From: Rugamonas brunnea
GTDB lineage: Bacteria; Pseudomonadota; Gammaproteobacteria; Burkholderiales; Burkholderiaceae_D
Length of the DNA: 64,000 nucleotides
Direction: 5' to 3'
NCBI RefSeq assembly: GCF_014042345.1
Contig: NZ_JACEZT010000016.1
Coordinates: 1 to 64,000, forward strand
The stretch's first letter is position 1. Every line of letters starts with the position of its first letter. A program made the position numbers and the translations under genes. Shown here piece after piece: positions 27,971 through 37,878 of the stretch. The notes under the pieces are model-generated. The model made no database searches, had not been told where the DNA came from, and saw only the letters and a program-made list of their open reading frames with translations.

Positions 27971-28014
27971 CTTGCGCCCACATTGCGCCGACATTGCGCC
28001 GACATTGCGCCCAC
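27971..28014. repeat. Four tandem copies of an 11-bp unit
   Basis: Units CTTGCGCCCAC, ATTGCGCCGAC, ATTGCGCCGAC and ATTGCGCCCAC occur head to tail upstream of both the glycosylase-like gene and the exporter operon. The short perfect period suggests slippage or a protein-binding array. Confidence 0.85.
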
Positions 28015-28110
28015 AGGGGTCGCCGCGCTTGCGCCGGCGACGACAATATAGCAAGATTGTTATGTTGTTTTGCGCCAGTCTCACCATCCCTTCCACCGCT
28101 GAGGTAAAAC

Positions 28111-29328
28111 GTGGCAAACCCTGACATCTCCAAGCTCAAGATCGAACGCGGCCCGCAAGCGCAACTGGCGGGCGCACACCCGCGGCGGCGCTGGCTGCGT
28201 TGGGTGGTGGTGGGCGTGCTGGTGCTGGGCGCGGCGGCCGTGGTGTCGCGCCGGCTGGGCGGCGCGGCCAGCGTGGAGACGGTCACCGTGGCCCAGGCCT
28301 ACCCGTCCCAGAACTACACGCTGCTCAACGCCACCGGCTACGTGGTGGCGCAGCGCAAGGCGGCGCTCTCGTCCAAGGCCACCGGGCGGCTGGAATGGCT
28401 GGGGGTGCTGGAGGGCAGCCACGTGAAGAAGGATGAGGTGGTGGCGCGGCTGGAAAACCGCGACGTGAGCGCCGCGCTGGGCCAGGCCAAGGCCAACGTG
28501 CAGGTGGCGCAGGCCAACCTGGCGCAGGGCCAGGCCGAGCTGCAGGACGCGCAGGCGGCCTTCAAGCGCAGCGCCGAACTGCTGCAACAGAAATTCATCG
28601 CCGCCGCCACCTACGATGCGGCCCAGGCCCGGCTGAACAAGGCGCGCGCCAACATCGCCGGCTACCAGGCCGCCATCGCCGCCGCCAAGGCCGGCGCGCA
28701 GTCGGCCCAGGTGGCGCTCGACCAGACCCTGATCCGCGCCCCGTTCGACGGCGTGATCCTGACCAAGAGCGCCAACGTGGGCGACAACATCACCCCATTC
28801 TCGTCGGCCGCCGACAGCAAGGGCGCCGTCGTCACCATCGCCGACATGGACACGCTGGAGGTGGAGGCTGACGTCTCCGAATCGAACATCAGCAAGATCC
28901 ACGTCGACCAGCCGGCCGAGATCCAGCTCGACGCTTTCCCCGAACTGCGGCTGGAAGGCACGGTGTCGCGCATGGTGCCCACGCTGGACCGCAGCAAGGC
29001 CACGCTGCTGGTCAAGGTGCGCTTCGCCGCGCCGGACAGTCGCGTGCTGCCCGACATGAGCGCCAAAGTGGCCTTCCTGTCCAAACCGGTGCCCCCTGCC
29101 GAGCGCGCGCCCGTGGTGGCCGTGCAGCCGGGCGCCATCGCCACCCGCGACGGAAAATCCGTGGCCTTCGTGGCCGATGCCGGCAAGGTGCACCAGGTGC
29201 CCGTGACGGCCGGCGCCAAGGTGGGCGAACTGGTGGCCGTGCAAGGCGTCAATCCGGGCGACAAGCTGGTGCTCAACCCCGCGCCCGGCCTGCGCGACGG
29301 CCAGGCCATCGCACTGGCGAAGAAATAA
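28111..29328 (+). CDS. Periplasmic adaptor subunit of an ABC exporter (MacA/HlyD family)
   Basis: A 405-residue membrane-fusion protein. It uses a GTG start preceded by GAGG. One transmembrane helix (about 30-50) anchors it; a lipoyl domain, a coiled-coil hairpin (about 115-205, rich in Ala, Gln and Lys) and a beta-barrel domain (RAPFDGVILTKSANVGD) follow. It would connect the inner membrane ABC permeases to an outer membrane channel. First of four tightly packed genes. Substrate is not evident. Confidence 0.9.
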   Translation: MANPDISKLKIERGPQAQLAGAHPRRRWLRWVVVGVLVLGAAAVVSRRLGGAASVETVTVAQAYPSQNYTLLNATGYVVAQRKAALSSKATGRLEWLGVLEGSHVKKDEVVARLENRDVSAALGQAKANVQVAQANLAQGQAELQDAQAAFKRSAELLQQKFIAAATYDAAQARLNKARANIAGYQAAIAAAKAGAQSAQVALDQTLIRAPFDGVILTKSANVGDNITPFSSAADSKGAVVTIADMDTLEVEADVSESNISKIHVDQPAEIQLDAFPELRLEGTVSRMVPTLDRSKATLLVKVRFAAPDSRVLPDMSAKVAFLSKPVPPAERAPVVAVQPGAIATRDGKSVAFVADAGKVHQVPVTAGAKVGELVAVQGVNPGDKLVLNPAPGLRDGQAIALAKK

Positions 29329-29331
29329 GCC

Positions 29332-30018
<687 letters not shown>

Positions 30019-30021
30019 CGC

Positions 30022-31191
30022 ATGGTCGCGCCGCTCTACTCGCTGCGCCTGATCGCCAAGAACGCCTTGCGCCACAAGCTGCGCACGGCGCTGACGGTGC
30101 TCGGGCTGGTGGTGGCCACGCTCTCGTTCGGCCTGCTGCAAACGGTGATCGACGCCTGGTACGCGGGCGCGGAAGGCGCCGCCAACACCACCCTCGTCAC
30201 CCGCAACAAGACCTCGCTGGTGTTCCCGCTGCCGCTGTCCTACCAGGCCCGCATCCGCGGCGTGGAAGGCGTGAAGGCGGTCGGCTACGCCAACTGGTTC
30301 GGCGGCGTGTACCAGGACCCGAAGAACTTCTTCGCCCAATTCGCCATCTCCGGCCAGAGCTACCTCGACATCTATCCCGACTACCTGCTGCCCGAGGACC
30401 AGCGCAGCGCCTTCCTGCGCGACCGCAAGGGCGCCATCGTCGGCCGCAAGCTGGCCGACCAGTATGGCTTCAAGGTGGGTGACATCATCCCCATCAAGGG
30501 CACCATCTATCCGGGCCAGTGGGAGTTCGTGGTGCGCGGCATCTACGACGGCCGCCAGAGCAGCACCAACACCTCCACCATGTTCGTGCAGTGGGATTAC
30601 ATCAACGAGACGATCAAGAAGATCACGCCGCGCCGCGCCAACCAGATCGGCGTGTACGTGGTGCAGATCGGCCAGCCCGAGAACGCGGCCGCCATCTCAG
30701 CCGCGATCGACAGCCAGTTCCGCAACTCGCTGGCCGAAACGCTGACGGAGACGGAGAAGGCATTCCAGCTCGGTTTCGTGTCCATGTCGGAAGCGATCGT
30801 GGTGGCGATCCGCGTGGTGTCCTACGTGGTGATCCTGATCATCATGGCCGTGATGGCCAACACCATGGCCATGAGCGCACGCGAACGGCTGGGCGAATAC
30901 GCCACGCTCAAGGCACTCGGCTTCGGCCCCGGCTTCCTGGCGTTGATGATTTTCGGCGAATCGCTGCTGCTGGCCCTGTGCGGCGCCGGGCTGGGCATCG
31001 TGCTGCTGTTCCCCGTGGCCGCCGGTTTCGCGGCCAAGATGGGCACCATGTTCCCCGTGTTCGACGTGTCGGCGGCGACCGTGCTGCAGCAGGTGCTGGC
31101 GGCGCTGGCCATCGGCGTGGTGGCCGGCATCGCGCCCACCATCCGGGCCAGCCGCGTCAACATCGTCGAAGGCTTGCGTAGCATAGGATGA
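30022..31191 (+). CDS. ABC transporter permease (MacB/FtsX fold), subunit 1
   Basis: A 389-residue permease with the FtsX/MacB topology: one N-terminal helix (about 15-40), a long periplasmic domain (about 45-260) and three C-terminal helices (about 270-385). Three bases separate it from the ATPase gene. It likely forms a heterodimer with the next gene product. Confidence 0.9.
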   Translation: MVAPLYSLRLIAKNALRHKLRTALTVLGLVVATLSFGLLQTVIDAWYAGAEGAANTTLVTRNKTSLVFPLPLSYQARIRGVEGVKAVGYANWFGGVYQDPKNFFAQFAISGQSYLDIYPDYLLPEDQRSAFLRDRKGAIVGRKLADQYGFKVGDIIPIKGTIYPGQWEFVVRGIYDGRQSSTNTSTMFVQWDYINETIKKITPRRANQIGVYVVQIGQPENAAAISAAIDSQFRNSLAETLTETEKAFQLGFVSMSEAIVVAIRVVSYVVILIIMAVMANTMAMSARERLGEYATLKALGFGPGFLALMIFGESLLLALCGAGLGIVLLFPVAAGFAAKMGTMFPVFDVSAATVLQQVLAALAIGVVAGIAPTIRASRVNIVEGLRSIG

Positions 31192-31195
31192 CGCC

Positions 31196-32362
31196 ATGAA
31201 GATCCCGCTCTCCTACATCGCCCGCAACCTGTGGATGCGGCGCCTGACCACCGGCCTGACGGCGGCCGGCCTGGCACTGGTGGTGTTCGTGTTCGCCACC
31301 GTGCTGATGCTCGACGAGGGCTTGCGCAGCACGCTGGTGACCACCGGCGAGTACGACAACGTGGTGGTGATCCGGCGCGCGGCCGACACCGAGATCCAGA
31401 GCGGTATCGAGCGCGCCCAGGCCAACATCGTCGCCACCCACCCGGCCATCGCGCGCGGGCCGGACGGCCAGGCCATGCTGTCGAAGGAAACCGTGGTGCT
31501 GATCTCGCTCAACAAGCGCGACACGGACAAGCCGTCCAACGTCATCATCCGCGGCGTGGATTTGCGCGGCCTGCAGTTGCGGCCCCAGGTGAAGCTGACG
31601 AGCGGGCGCATGTTCCGGCCCGGCGCCTCCGAGATCATCGCCGGCGCCAGCATCGCGCGCCGCTTCGCCGGCGCCGGCATCGGCGAGAAGCTGCGCTTCG
31701 GCCAGCGCGAATGGACCGTGGTGGGCCTGTTCGACGCCGGCAACAGCGGCTTCGATTCCGAAGTGTGGGGCGACGCTGACCAACTGTTGCAAGCATTCCG
31801 CCGCAACGCGTGGTCGGCCATCGTGCTGCGGCTGGCCAGCACGGACAGCTTCGAACGCTTCAAGAAAGACATCGAAACCGACCCGCGCCTGACGCTGGAC
31901 GCCAAGCGCGAACAGGTGTTCTATGCCGACCAGTCCAAGGCGCTGTCGACCTTCATCAACATCCTGGGCATGACGCTGTCGGTGATCTTCTCGATCGGCG
32001 CCATGATAGGCGCCACCATCACCATGTACGCTTCAGTGGCCAACCGCGTGGGCGAGATCGGCACCTTGCGCGCGCTGGGCTTCCGGCGCCGCAGCATCCT
32101 GGCCGCCTTCCTCACGGAGGCCATGCTGCTGTCGCTGGTGGGCGGCGTGGCGGGGCTGGCGCTGGCCTCGCTGATGCAGTTCATGTCCTTCTCCACCGCC
32201 AATTTCCAGACCTTCTCGGAGCTGGCCTTCGGCTTCAAGCTGAGCGCCGCCGTGGTGCTCAAGACGCTGGTGTTCGCCCTCATCATGGGCTTCATCGGCG
32301 GCTTCCTGCCGGCCGTGCGGGCGGCCCGCCTGCGCATCGTGGAAGCGCTGCGGGCCGCCTGA
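31196..32362 (+). CDS. ABC transporter permease (MacB/FtsX fold), subunit 2
   Basis: A 388-residue permease with the same fold and order of helices as its neighbour: N-terminal helix, periplasmic domain of about 220 residues and three C-terminal helices from about 265. The closing motif VRAARLRIVEALRAA matches the partner's IRASRVNIVEGLRSI. Last gene of the exporter operon; convergent with maiA 10 bases later. Confidence 0.9.
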   Translation: MKIPLSYIARNLWMRRLTTGLTAAGLALVVFVFATVLMLDEGLRSTLVTTGEYDNVVVIRRAADTEIQSGIERAQANIVATHPAIARGPDGQAMLSKETVVLISLNKRDTDKPSNVIIRGVDLRGLQLRPQVKLTSGRMFRPGASEIIAGASIARRFAGAGIGEKLRFGQREWTVVGLFDAGNSGFDSEVWGDADQLLQAFRRNAWSAIVLRLASTDSFERFKKDIETDPRLTLDAKREQVFYADQSKALSTFINILGMTLSVIFSIGAMIGATITMYASVANRVGEIGTLRALGFRRRSILAAFLTEAMLLSLVGGVAGLALASLMQFMSFSTANFQTFSELAFGFKLSAAVVLKTLVFALIMGFIGGFLPAVRAARLRIVEALRAA

Positions 32363-32372
32363 GCGACAGCGC

Positions 32373-33017
32373 TTACTCGGCGTCCGGCTGCTGCGACGGA
32401 TGGGCGGCCGCGAACGCGGGCAGCGCCATGCAGTTGGCGTGGATGCGCATGATGGTCGGATAGGGCGCCAGGTCCAGCTCGAAGCGCTGGGCGTTGAACA
32501 CTTGCGGCGCCAGGCAGCAGTCGGCCATGGTGGGCGCGTCGCCGTGGCAGAAGCGCCCTGTCTGCGGCTCGTTCGCCAGGTGCGCCTCCAGCATGGCCAT
32601 GCCCTCGCCCAGCCAGTGCTTATACCACTGCGCCTTCACCTCCTCCGACAAACCCATCGGCCCTTTCAGGTACTTGAGCACGCGCAGGTTGGTGATCGGG
32701 TGCGTGTCGCACGCCACCGTCAGCGCCAGCGCGCGCACGCGGGCGCGGGCCAGCGCGCCCACGGGCAGCAGCGGGACGGCCGGATGCAGCTCGTCCAGGT
32801 ACTCCATGATGGCCAGCGACTGGTGCACGATGGCGCCGTCGTCCTCCAGCGCCGGGATCAGGGCGCTGGGGTTGACGGCGCGGTAGGCCGGCGCCAGCTG
32901 CTGGCCGCCATCACGCAGTAAATGAACGGGGATGGCCTCGTAAGCCAGCCCTTTCAAGTTCAACGCAATACGCACGCGGTAAGCGGCAGAACTGCGGAAA
33001 TAGGTGTACAGCTTCAT
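32373..33017 (-). CDS. maiA: Maleylacetoacetate isomerase (zeta-class GST)
   Basis: A 214-residue glutathione-dependent isomerase. LYTYFRSSAAYRVRIALNLKGL near the N-terminus carries the SSxxxR glutathione motif typical of zeta-class enzymes, and the helical C-terminal domain is complete. The enzyme isomerises maleylacetoacetate, or maleylpyruvate in the gentisate route. Last gene of a leftward aromatic-degradation cluster that also encodes a fumarylacetoacetase-family hydrolase. Confidence 0.9.
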   Translation of the reverse strand: MKLYTYFRSSAAYRVRIALNLKGLAYEAIPVHLLRDGGQQLAPAYRAVNPSALIPALEDDGAIVHQSLAIMEYLDELHPAVPLLPVGALARARVRALALTVACDTHPITNLRVLKYLKGPMGLSEEVKAQWYKHWLGEGMAMLEAHLANEPQTGRFCHGDAPTMADCCLAPQVFNAQRFELDLAPYPTIMRIHANCMALPAFAAAHPSQQPDAE

Positions 33018-33046
33018 TGCTCGACTCTTTCAGGAAAATCCAGCCA

Positions 33047-34399
33047 TTAATGGCCGGCGGCCGCCATGCCGTCGGCCACGGCGCCCTCCACCACGGGCGG
33101 GCGCTCCATCAACCACAGCATGACGGCCGACAGCAGGGCCGGCACCGCCGCGATGGCGAAGATGGTGCTGTTGGGCCAGTTCATGCGGATCAGTTCACCG
33201 CCCAGCACCGGGCCGACGATGGAGCCGATGCGGCCCACGCCCAGGCTCCAGCCGATGCCGGTGGAGCGCAGCGTGGTCGGGTAGTAGCTGCCGGCCAGCG
33301 CGTTGACGGCCGGCTGGCCGCCGACGATGCAGAAACCGGCCACCAGGATGCTGGCGAACAGGAACAGCAGCGACGCTTCGGGCCGGCCGATCAGCACGAT
33401 CGCCACAGCGGCCACCAGGAAGCTGGGGATCAGCACGCGGCGGAAGCTGGAACGGTCGATCAACTGGCCCATGACCAGCGTGCCGATGGTGCCGCCGATC
33501 GGCAGCACGGTCCCGGCCAGCACCGCCATGCTGGTCGACAGGCCGGCATCCTTGATGATGGTGGGCAGCCAGTTGGACAGGAAGTACAGGTTCAGCAGGT
33601 TGAGGAAGTTGACCAGCCAAAGCAGCGTGGTGGTCCAGGCGCGGCCCGCGCGGAACAGCGCCAGCACGGAGCCGCCCTTCTGCGGCGCTTCCTGCACCAG
33701 GTAGCGGCTGCCGGCGCCGGCCACCACGGTCGGATCGATGGCGCGCAGCCATTGGGCCACCTTGTCCGTGCGCCGTCCGCGCAACACCAGGAACTGCATG
33801 GACTCGGGCAGCAGCGGCAGCATCAGCAAGCCGATGGCCAGCGGCGCGAGACCACCGACATAGAACACGGCGCGCCAGCCGAAGGCGGGGATCAGCGCGG
33901 CCGACACCAAACCGCCGACCACCGCGCCCACGGTGAAGCCGCACGACACCAGCATCATCAGCGTCACGCGCCGGCGCGCCGGGCTGTACTCGCCGGCCAG
34001 CGCCATCACGTTGGGCATGATGGCGCCCAGACCCAGGCCCGTGATGAAGCGCAGCACCTGCAACTGCTCCAGCGAGGACGCCCACGGCGTGACCAGCATG
34101 CACACCGAGAAGAACAGCGTGGCGCCGATCAGCACGGGGCGGCGGCCTATCTTGTCGGCCAGCACGCTGAACGCGAGCGAGCCGACCAGCATGCCCAGCA
34201 AACCGGCGCCGAACACCGGCCCCAGGCTGGCCTTGGTCACATGCCACTCCTGGATGATGGCCGGGGCCACGTAGCCCATCGCCTGCACGTCGAAGCCATC
34301 CATTAGGATGCACAAGCCGCACAGCAGCAACACGCGTAGCTGGAACCCGCCGACCTTGTTGCGGTCGATGAGTGCCGGGATATCGATCTGACTTTCCAT
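33047..34399 (-). CDS. MFS aromatic acid:H+ symporter (AAHS family)
   Basis: A 450-residue transporter with 12 predicted membrane helices. The family motif DGFDVQAMGYVAP in helix 1, and GRRPVLIGATLFF in the loop between helices 2 and 3, match carriers such as PcaK, BenK and MhpT. It probably brings the aromatic substrate of the cluster into the cell. Confidence 0.9.
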   Translation of the reverse strand: MESQIDIPALIDRNKVGGFQLRVLLLCGLCILMDGFDVQAMGYVAPAIIQEWHVTKASLGPVFGAGLLGMLVGSLAFSVLADKIGRRPVLIGATLFFSVCMLVTPWASSLEQLQVLRFITGLGLGAIMPNVMALAGEYSPARRRVTLMMLVSCGFTVGAVVGGLVSAALIPAFGWRAVFYVGGLAPLAIGLLMLPLLPESMQFLVLRGRRTDKVAQWLRAIDPTVVAGAGSRYLVQEAPQKGGSVLALFRAGRAWTTTLLWLVNFLNLLNLYFLSNWLPTIIKDAGLSTSMAVLAGTVLPIGGTIGTLVMGQLIDRSSFRRVLIPSFLVAAVAIVLIGRPEASLLFLFASILVAGFCIVGGQPAVNALAGSYYPTTLRSTGIGWSLGVGRIGSIVGPVLGGELIRMNWPNSTIFAIAAVPALLSAVMLWLMERPPVVEGAVADGMAAAGH

Positions 34400-34455
34400 G
34401 CTGTCTCCTTGTTTTTTATGTGTTCATGCGCCGGACTCCTTGCCCGGCGCCGCCA

Positions 34456-35478
34456 TCAACCGCGTTCGCGGTAGTGGGTGACGGTCTGCTCGATGGCGCC
34501 GAAGATGCTGGCGCCGTCCGCGTCGCGCATCTCGATGCGCACGCTGTCGCCGAACTTCAGGTAGCCCGTCTGCGGCTTGCCGCTTTCGATGGTTTCGTAC
34601 ATGCGCACTTCGGCCAGGCAGCAGTAGCCCACGCCGCCGTTCTCGATGCTCGATCCATGCAGGCTGCCCTGCTTGTTGGACACGGTGCCCGAGCCGATGA
34701 TGGTGCCGGCCGCCAGCTCGCGCGTGGCGGCGGCGTGCGCCACCAGCTGCGCGAAGTTGAAGGTCATGTCCTCGCCCGCGTTGGGGCGGCCGAACGGCCG
34801 GTGGTTCAGTTCCACCAGCAGCGGCAGGTGCAGCTTGGTGTCGGCCCAGTGCGCGCCCAATTCATCGGGCGTGACAGCCACCGGCGAGAACGCGCTGGCG
34901 GCCTTGGACTGGAAGAAGCCGAAACCCTTGGCCAGTTCGTTCGGAATCAGGTTGCGCAGCGAGACGTCGTTGACCAGCATGACCAAGCGGATGGCCTTGG
35001 CCGCGTCGTCCACGCTGGCGCCCATGCGCACGTCGCCCGTGATGGCGGCCACTTCCGCTTCCAGGTCGATGCCCCAGTCTTCGGTGAGCGCGTAGATCGG
35101 ATCGTGCGGGCCGATGAAGCTATCCGAACCGCCCTGGTACATCAGCGGGTCGGTGTAGAACGAGGCCGGCACTTCGGCGTTGCGGGCCTTGCGCACCAGT
35201 TCCACGTGGTTGATGTAGGCCGAACCGTCGGCCCACTGGTAGGCGCGCGGCAGGGGCGAATGGCATTGCAGCTGGTCGAACGGCTGGGCGTCGGCCACGG
35301 CGCCGGCGTTGAGGGCTGCGTAGGTCTGCTCCAGCCGTGGTGCAATGGCGTCCCAGTTGTCGAGCGCATGCTGGAGGGTGGCGGCGATGTGCGGCACGGC
35401 CACGCAGCGCGACAGGTCGCGGCTGACGATCACCAGGGCGCCGTCACGGCTGCCGTTCTTCAGGGTGGCGAGCTTCAT
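34456..35478 (-). CDS. Fumarylacetoacetate hydrolase family protein
   Basis: A 340-residue member of the FAH family, which cleaves C-C bonds in beta-diketones. DLEAEVAAITGDV supplies metal-binding acidic residues, and GSGTVSNKQGS is the conserved late loop. Its size and its neighbour maiA fit hydrolysis of fumarylacetoacetate or fumarylpyruvate. The start overlaps the stop of the VOC gene by one base, indicating coupling. Confidence 0.88.
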   Translation of the reverse strand: MKLATLKNGSRDGALVIVSRDLSRCVAVPHIAATLQHALDNWDAIAPRLEQTYAALNAGAVADAQPFDQLQCHSPLPRAYQWADGSAYINHVELVRKARNAEVPASFYTDPLMYQGGSDSFIGPHDPIYALTEDWGIDLEAEVAAITGDVRMGASVDDAAKAIRLVMLVNDVSLRNLIPNELAKGFGFFQSKAASAFSPVAVTPDELGAHWADTKLHLPLLVELNHRPFGRPNAGEDMTFNFAQLVAHAAATRELAAGTIIGSGTVSNKQGSLHGSSIENGGVGYCCLAEVRMYETIESGKPQTGYLKFGDSVRIEMRDADGASIFGAIEQTVTHYRERG

Positions 35479-36020
35479 TATTGCTGGCCCTCCGACTGCG
35501 GTTCATGCATCCAGGCCGCGTGGCGCGGGGCCTTGCGGGTTTTCGACCACTCCTCCAGCATTTCCCATTTGACGTCGTCCAGCTTCTTGTACATCTCCGG
35601 CGTGCCGGTGTTGGCCGCCAGTTCCAGCCGGTGGCCGTTGGGGTCGAAGAAGTAAATCGACTTGAAGATGGTGTGGTTGACGGGGCCCAGCACCTCGATG
35701 CCGGCGGCCACCAGGCGCTCCTTGGCGGCCAGCAGTGCGTCCATGCTCTCCACTTCCAGCGCCAGATGCTGCACCCAGGCCGGGGTGTTGCGGTCGCGGT
35801 CCATCGGCGCCTGGGTCGGCAGCTCGAAGAAGGCCAGCACGTTGCCGTGGCCGGCGTCCAGGAACACGTGCATGTACGGGTCCGGCGCTTTGGTCGATGG
35901 CACTTCGTTTTCGGCGATGGCCAGCACGAAGTCCATGTTCAGGTGTTTGACGTACCACTCGACGGTCTGCTTGGCGTCGATACAGCGGTAGGCCACGTGG
36001 TGGATTTGCTTGATCTTCAT
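35478..36020 (-). CDS. VOC family metalloprotein, possible extradiol dioxygenase
   Basis: A 180-residue vicinal oxygen chelate protein with two beta-alpha-beta-beta-beta modules. Candidate metal ligands are His8 (HHVAYR), His85 (VQHLALE) and Glu133 (HRLELA), with Glu66 also placed as in glyoxalase I. Two-His-one-Glu is the triad of type I extradiol dioxygenases. As the cluster has an isomerase and a hydrolase but no recognised ring-cleavage enzyme, this protein is the best local candidate, although a glyoxalase-like role is equally allowed. First gene of the cluster. Confidence 0.75.
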   Translation of the reverse strand: MKIKQIHHVAYRCIDAKQTVEWYVKHLNMDFVLAIAENEVPSTKAPDPYMHVFLDAGHGNVLAFFELPTQAPMDRDRNTPAWVQHLALEVESMDALLAAKERLVAAGIEVLGPVNHTIFKSIYFFDPNGHRLELAANTGTPEMYKKLDDVKWEMLEEWSKTRKAPRHAAWMHEPQSEGQQ

Positions 36021-36114
36021 CTGTGTCTCCGGTTAAGTCCTCATGCAGAGCATTAGAATCCAGATTCAGATATCATACAAACGGTATTTTCTTGATCATT
36101 TATCGGATTTTCTT

Positions 36115-37029
36115 ATGAATCCCAGCCTGCGACAGATGCGCGCCCTCGTGGCCGTGGCCAAGACCGGCAGCTTCACGCTGGCCGCCGAGTACCTGCACGT
36201 GACCCAGTCCGCCCTGAGCGGCCAGATCAAGGAGCTGGAGCAGGTGCTGGGCGTGACGGTGGTCGAGCGCACCACGCGCCGCGCCCAGTTGTCGGAACTG
36301 GGCCGCGAACTGTATCCGCTGTTCGACAAGATGCTGCAGGACCTCGACGGCGCCATGGCCGACATCGCCAACCGCAAAGCGCTCAAGAAGGGCATGGTGC
36401 GGGTGGCGGCGCCGCAGATGATGTCGTGCACGCTGCTGCCGGAAGTGATCGCCGCCTACCAGGCGACCCAGCCGGCGATCCAGGTGCGGCTGGTCGATTG
36501 CCCGCTGGAACAGGTGACGGCCCGCGTGTTCAGCGGCGAAGTCGATTTCGGCATCGGCCCCGAACGCGATCCCACGGCCGAGATCGACGCCGTGCAGTTG
36601 CTGGAAATGCCGTTCGTGCTGGTCTATCCACCCGGCCATCCGCTCGAACAACGCGAACGCGTGACCTGGGCCGACGTGGCCGATTATCCGTTCATCTCGC
36701 TGCAGGGCCAGTTCACGGAACGGCTGCTGCGCGACATGCACGCCTCGTTCCGCGACATTTCACTCAGCCCCTACAACGAGGTCACCTTCATGACGACGGC
36801 GCTGGCCATGGTGGCCGCGCGGCTGGGCATCACGGTCTGCCTGCCCTACGCGGCGCAGATGGTCAAACTGTATGGCTTGCAGATGCGCCAGTTGTTCGAG
36901 CCGGAGCTGACGCGGCGCTTTTTCGTCTACACAAAAAATGCCCGTGCGTTGTCGCCGGCGGCCGACAGCTTCGCCACCTTCCTGCACCAGTACGTGGCCG
37001 GCCACGAGTGGAACGTGACGCTGGACTGA
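36115..37029 (+). CDS. LysR family transcriptional regulator
   Basis: A 304-residue regulator, starting at the ATG at 36115. The N-terminal winged helix-turn-helix (LRQMRALVAVAKTGSFTLAAEYLHVTQSALSGQIKELE) is canonical, followed by a periplasmic-binding-protein-like effector domain from about residue 90. Divergent from the aromatic cluster, with a 94-base AT-rich intergenic region, so it most likely controls that cluster in response to its substrate. Confidence 0.93.
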   Translation: MNPSLRQMRALVAVAKTGSFTLAAEYLHVTQSALSGQIKELEQVLGVTVVERTTRRAQLSELGRELYPLFDKMLQDLDGAMADIANRKALKKGMVRVAAPQMMSCTLLPEVIAAYQATQPAIQVRLVDCPLEQVTARVFSGEVDFGIGPERDPTAEIDAVQLLEMPFVLVYPPGHPLEQRERVTWADVADYPFISLQGQFTERLLRDMHASFRDISLSPYNEVTFMTTALAMVAARLGITVCLPYAAQMVKLYGLQMRQLFEPELTRRFFVYTKNARALSPAADSFATFLHQYVAGHEWNVTLD

Positions 37030-37176
37030 GCGGCGTCACCCATCACGGCCGGGCGCCCTACGCCGTCCGGCTTAGTTCGACATTGCAACAAAGTATAGGC
37101 TTTTTACCTATTGGCAACATAATTGCCATAAGGATATACTGCGCGATGCTTTACGCCTGTTGAACAAACCTAACAA

Positions 37177-37776
37177 ATGAACATCCTCCATATCGATACC
37201 TGCGCCCTGGGCGACGTGACCGGCTCGCGCCAGTCCACCGCCGCCGTGGTCGCCGCACAGTGTCCGGACGGTTCGGCGCGTGTCGTGTATCGCGACCTGG
37301 CCGCCGCGCCGCTATCCCACATCAGCGGCCCCCTGCTGCAAGTGCTGCGCCAGCAGTGGGACGACAGCATCCCGCTCAACGCCGAAGTGCGCGCCGAGGC
37401 CACGCTGAGCCAGTCGCTGCTGCGCGAATTCCGCGACGCCGACCTGGTCGTGCTGGCCGCGCCACTGTACAACTACTCCATCCCGTCGGTCCTCAAGGCC
37501 TGGCTGGACCGGCTCCTGCACTTGGCCCAGGCGCCGGGCGCCAACGACGCCGACGCTTCCAGCGCCTGCGCCGGCGGCAAGCGCCTGCTGGTGATCACCT
37601 CGTGCTGCAGCCCGGCCGCGCAACCGGCGCAGCAGCGCATGATGGACGAGCACGAGCAGCACCTGGCCCGCGTGTTCCGCCATCTCGGCATCGCCCAGCC
37701 CGAGTTCCTGCGCATCGCCACCGATGACGATGGCAAACTGCTGATGCCCGACACCTTGCCCACGTTGGCGGCCTGA
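37177..37776 (+). CDS. azoR: FMN-dependent NADH:quinone/azo oxidoreductase
   Basis: A 199-residue flavodoxin-like enzyme reducing quinones or azo bonds with NADH. The N-terminal segment MNILHIDTCALG...SRQST binds the FMN phosphate, and APLYNYSIPSVLKAWLDR is the family signature near residue 90. Monocistronic by spacing, preceded by a 147-base intergenic region. Confidence 0.88.
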   Translation: MNILHIDTCALGDVTGSRQSTAAVVAAQCPDGSARVVYRDLAAAPLSHISGPLLQVLRQQWDDSIPLNAEVRAEATLSQSLLREFRDADLVVLAAPLYNYSIPSVLKAWLDRLLHLAQAPGANDADASSACAGGKRLLVITSCCSPAAQPAQQRMMDEHEQHLARVFRHLGIAQPEFLRIATDDDGKLLMPDTLPTLAA

Positions 37777-37878
37777 CGCCCGCAGGCACGCCATGGCTGA
37801 CGCCAGCGCCGCGTCCGCCCTATAATGCGCAAGTGCCGGCCCCGCGCGGCCGGTTTGTCTCCCTGACCACTTTGCACC

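Noticed and set aside
27914..28117. N-terminal extension of the glycosylase-like protein
   Set aside because: It translates the 11-bp tandem repeat and Arg-rich intergenic DNA; the ATG at 27913 fits the family.
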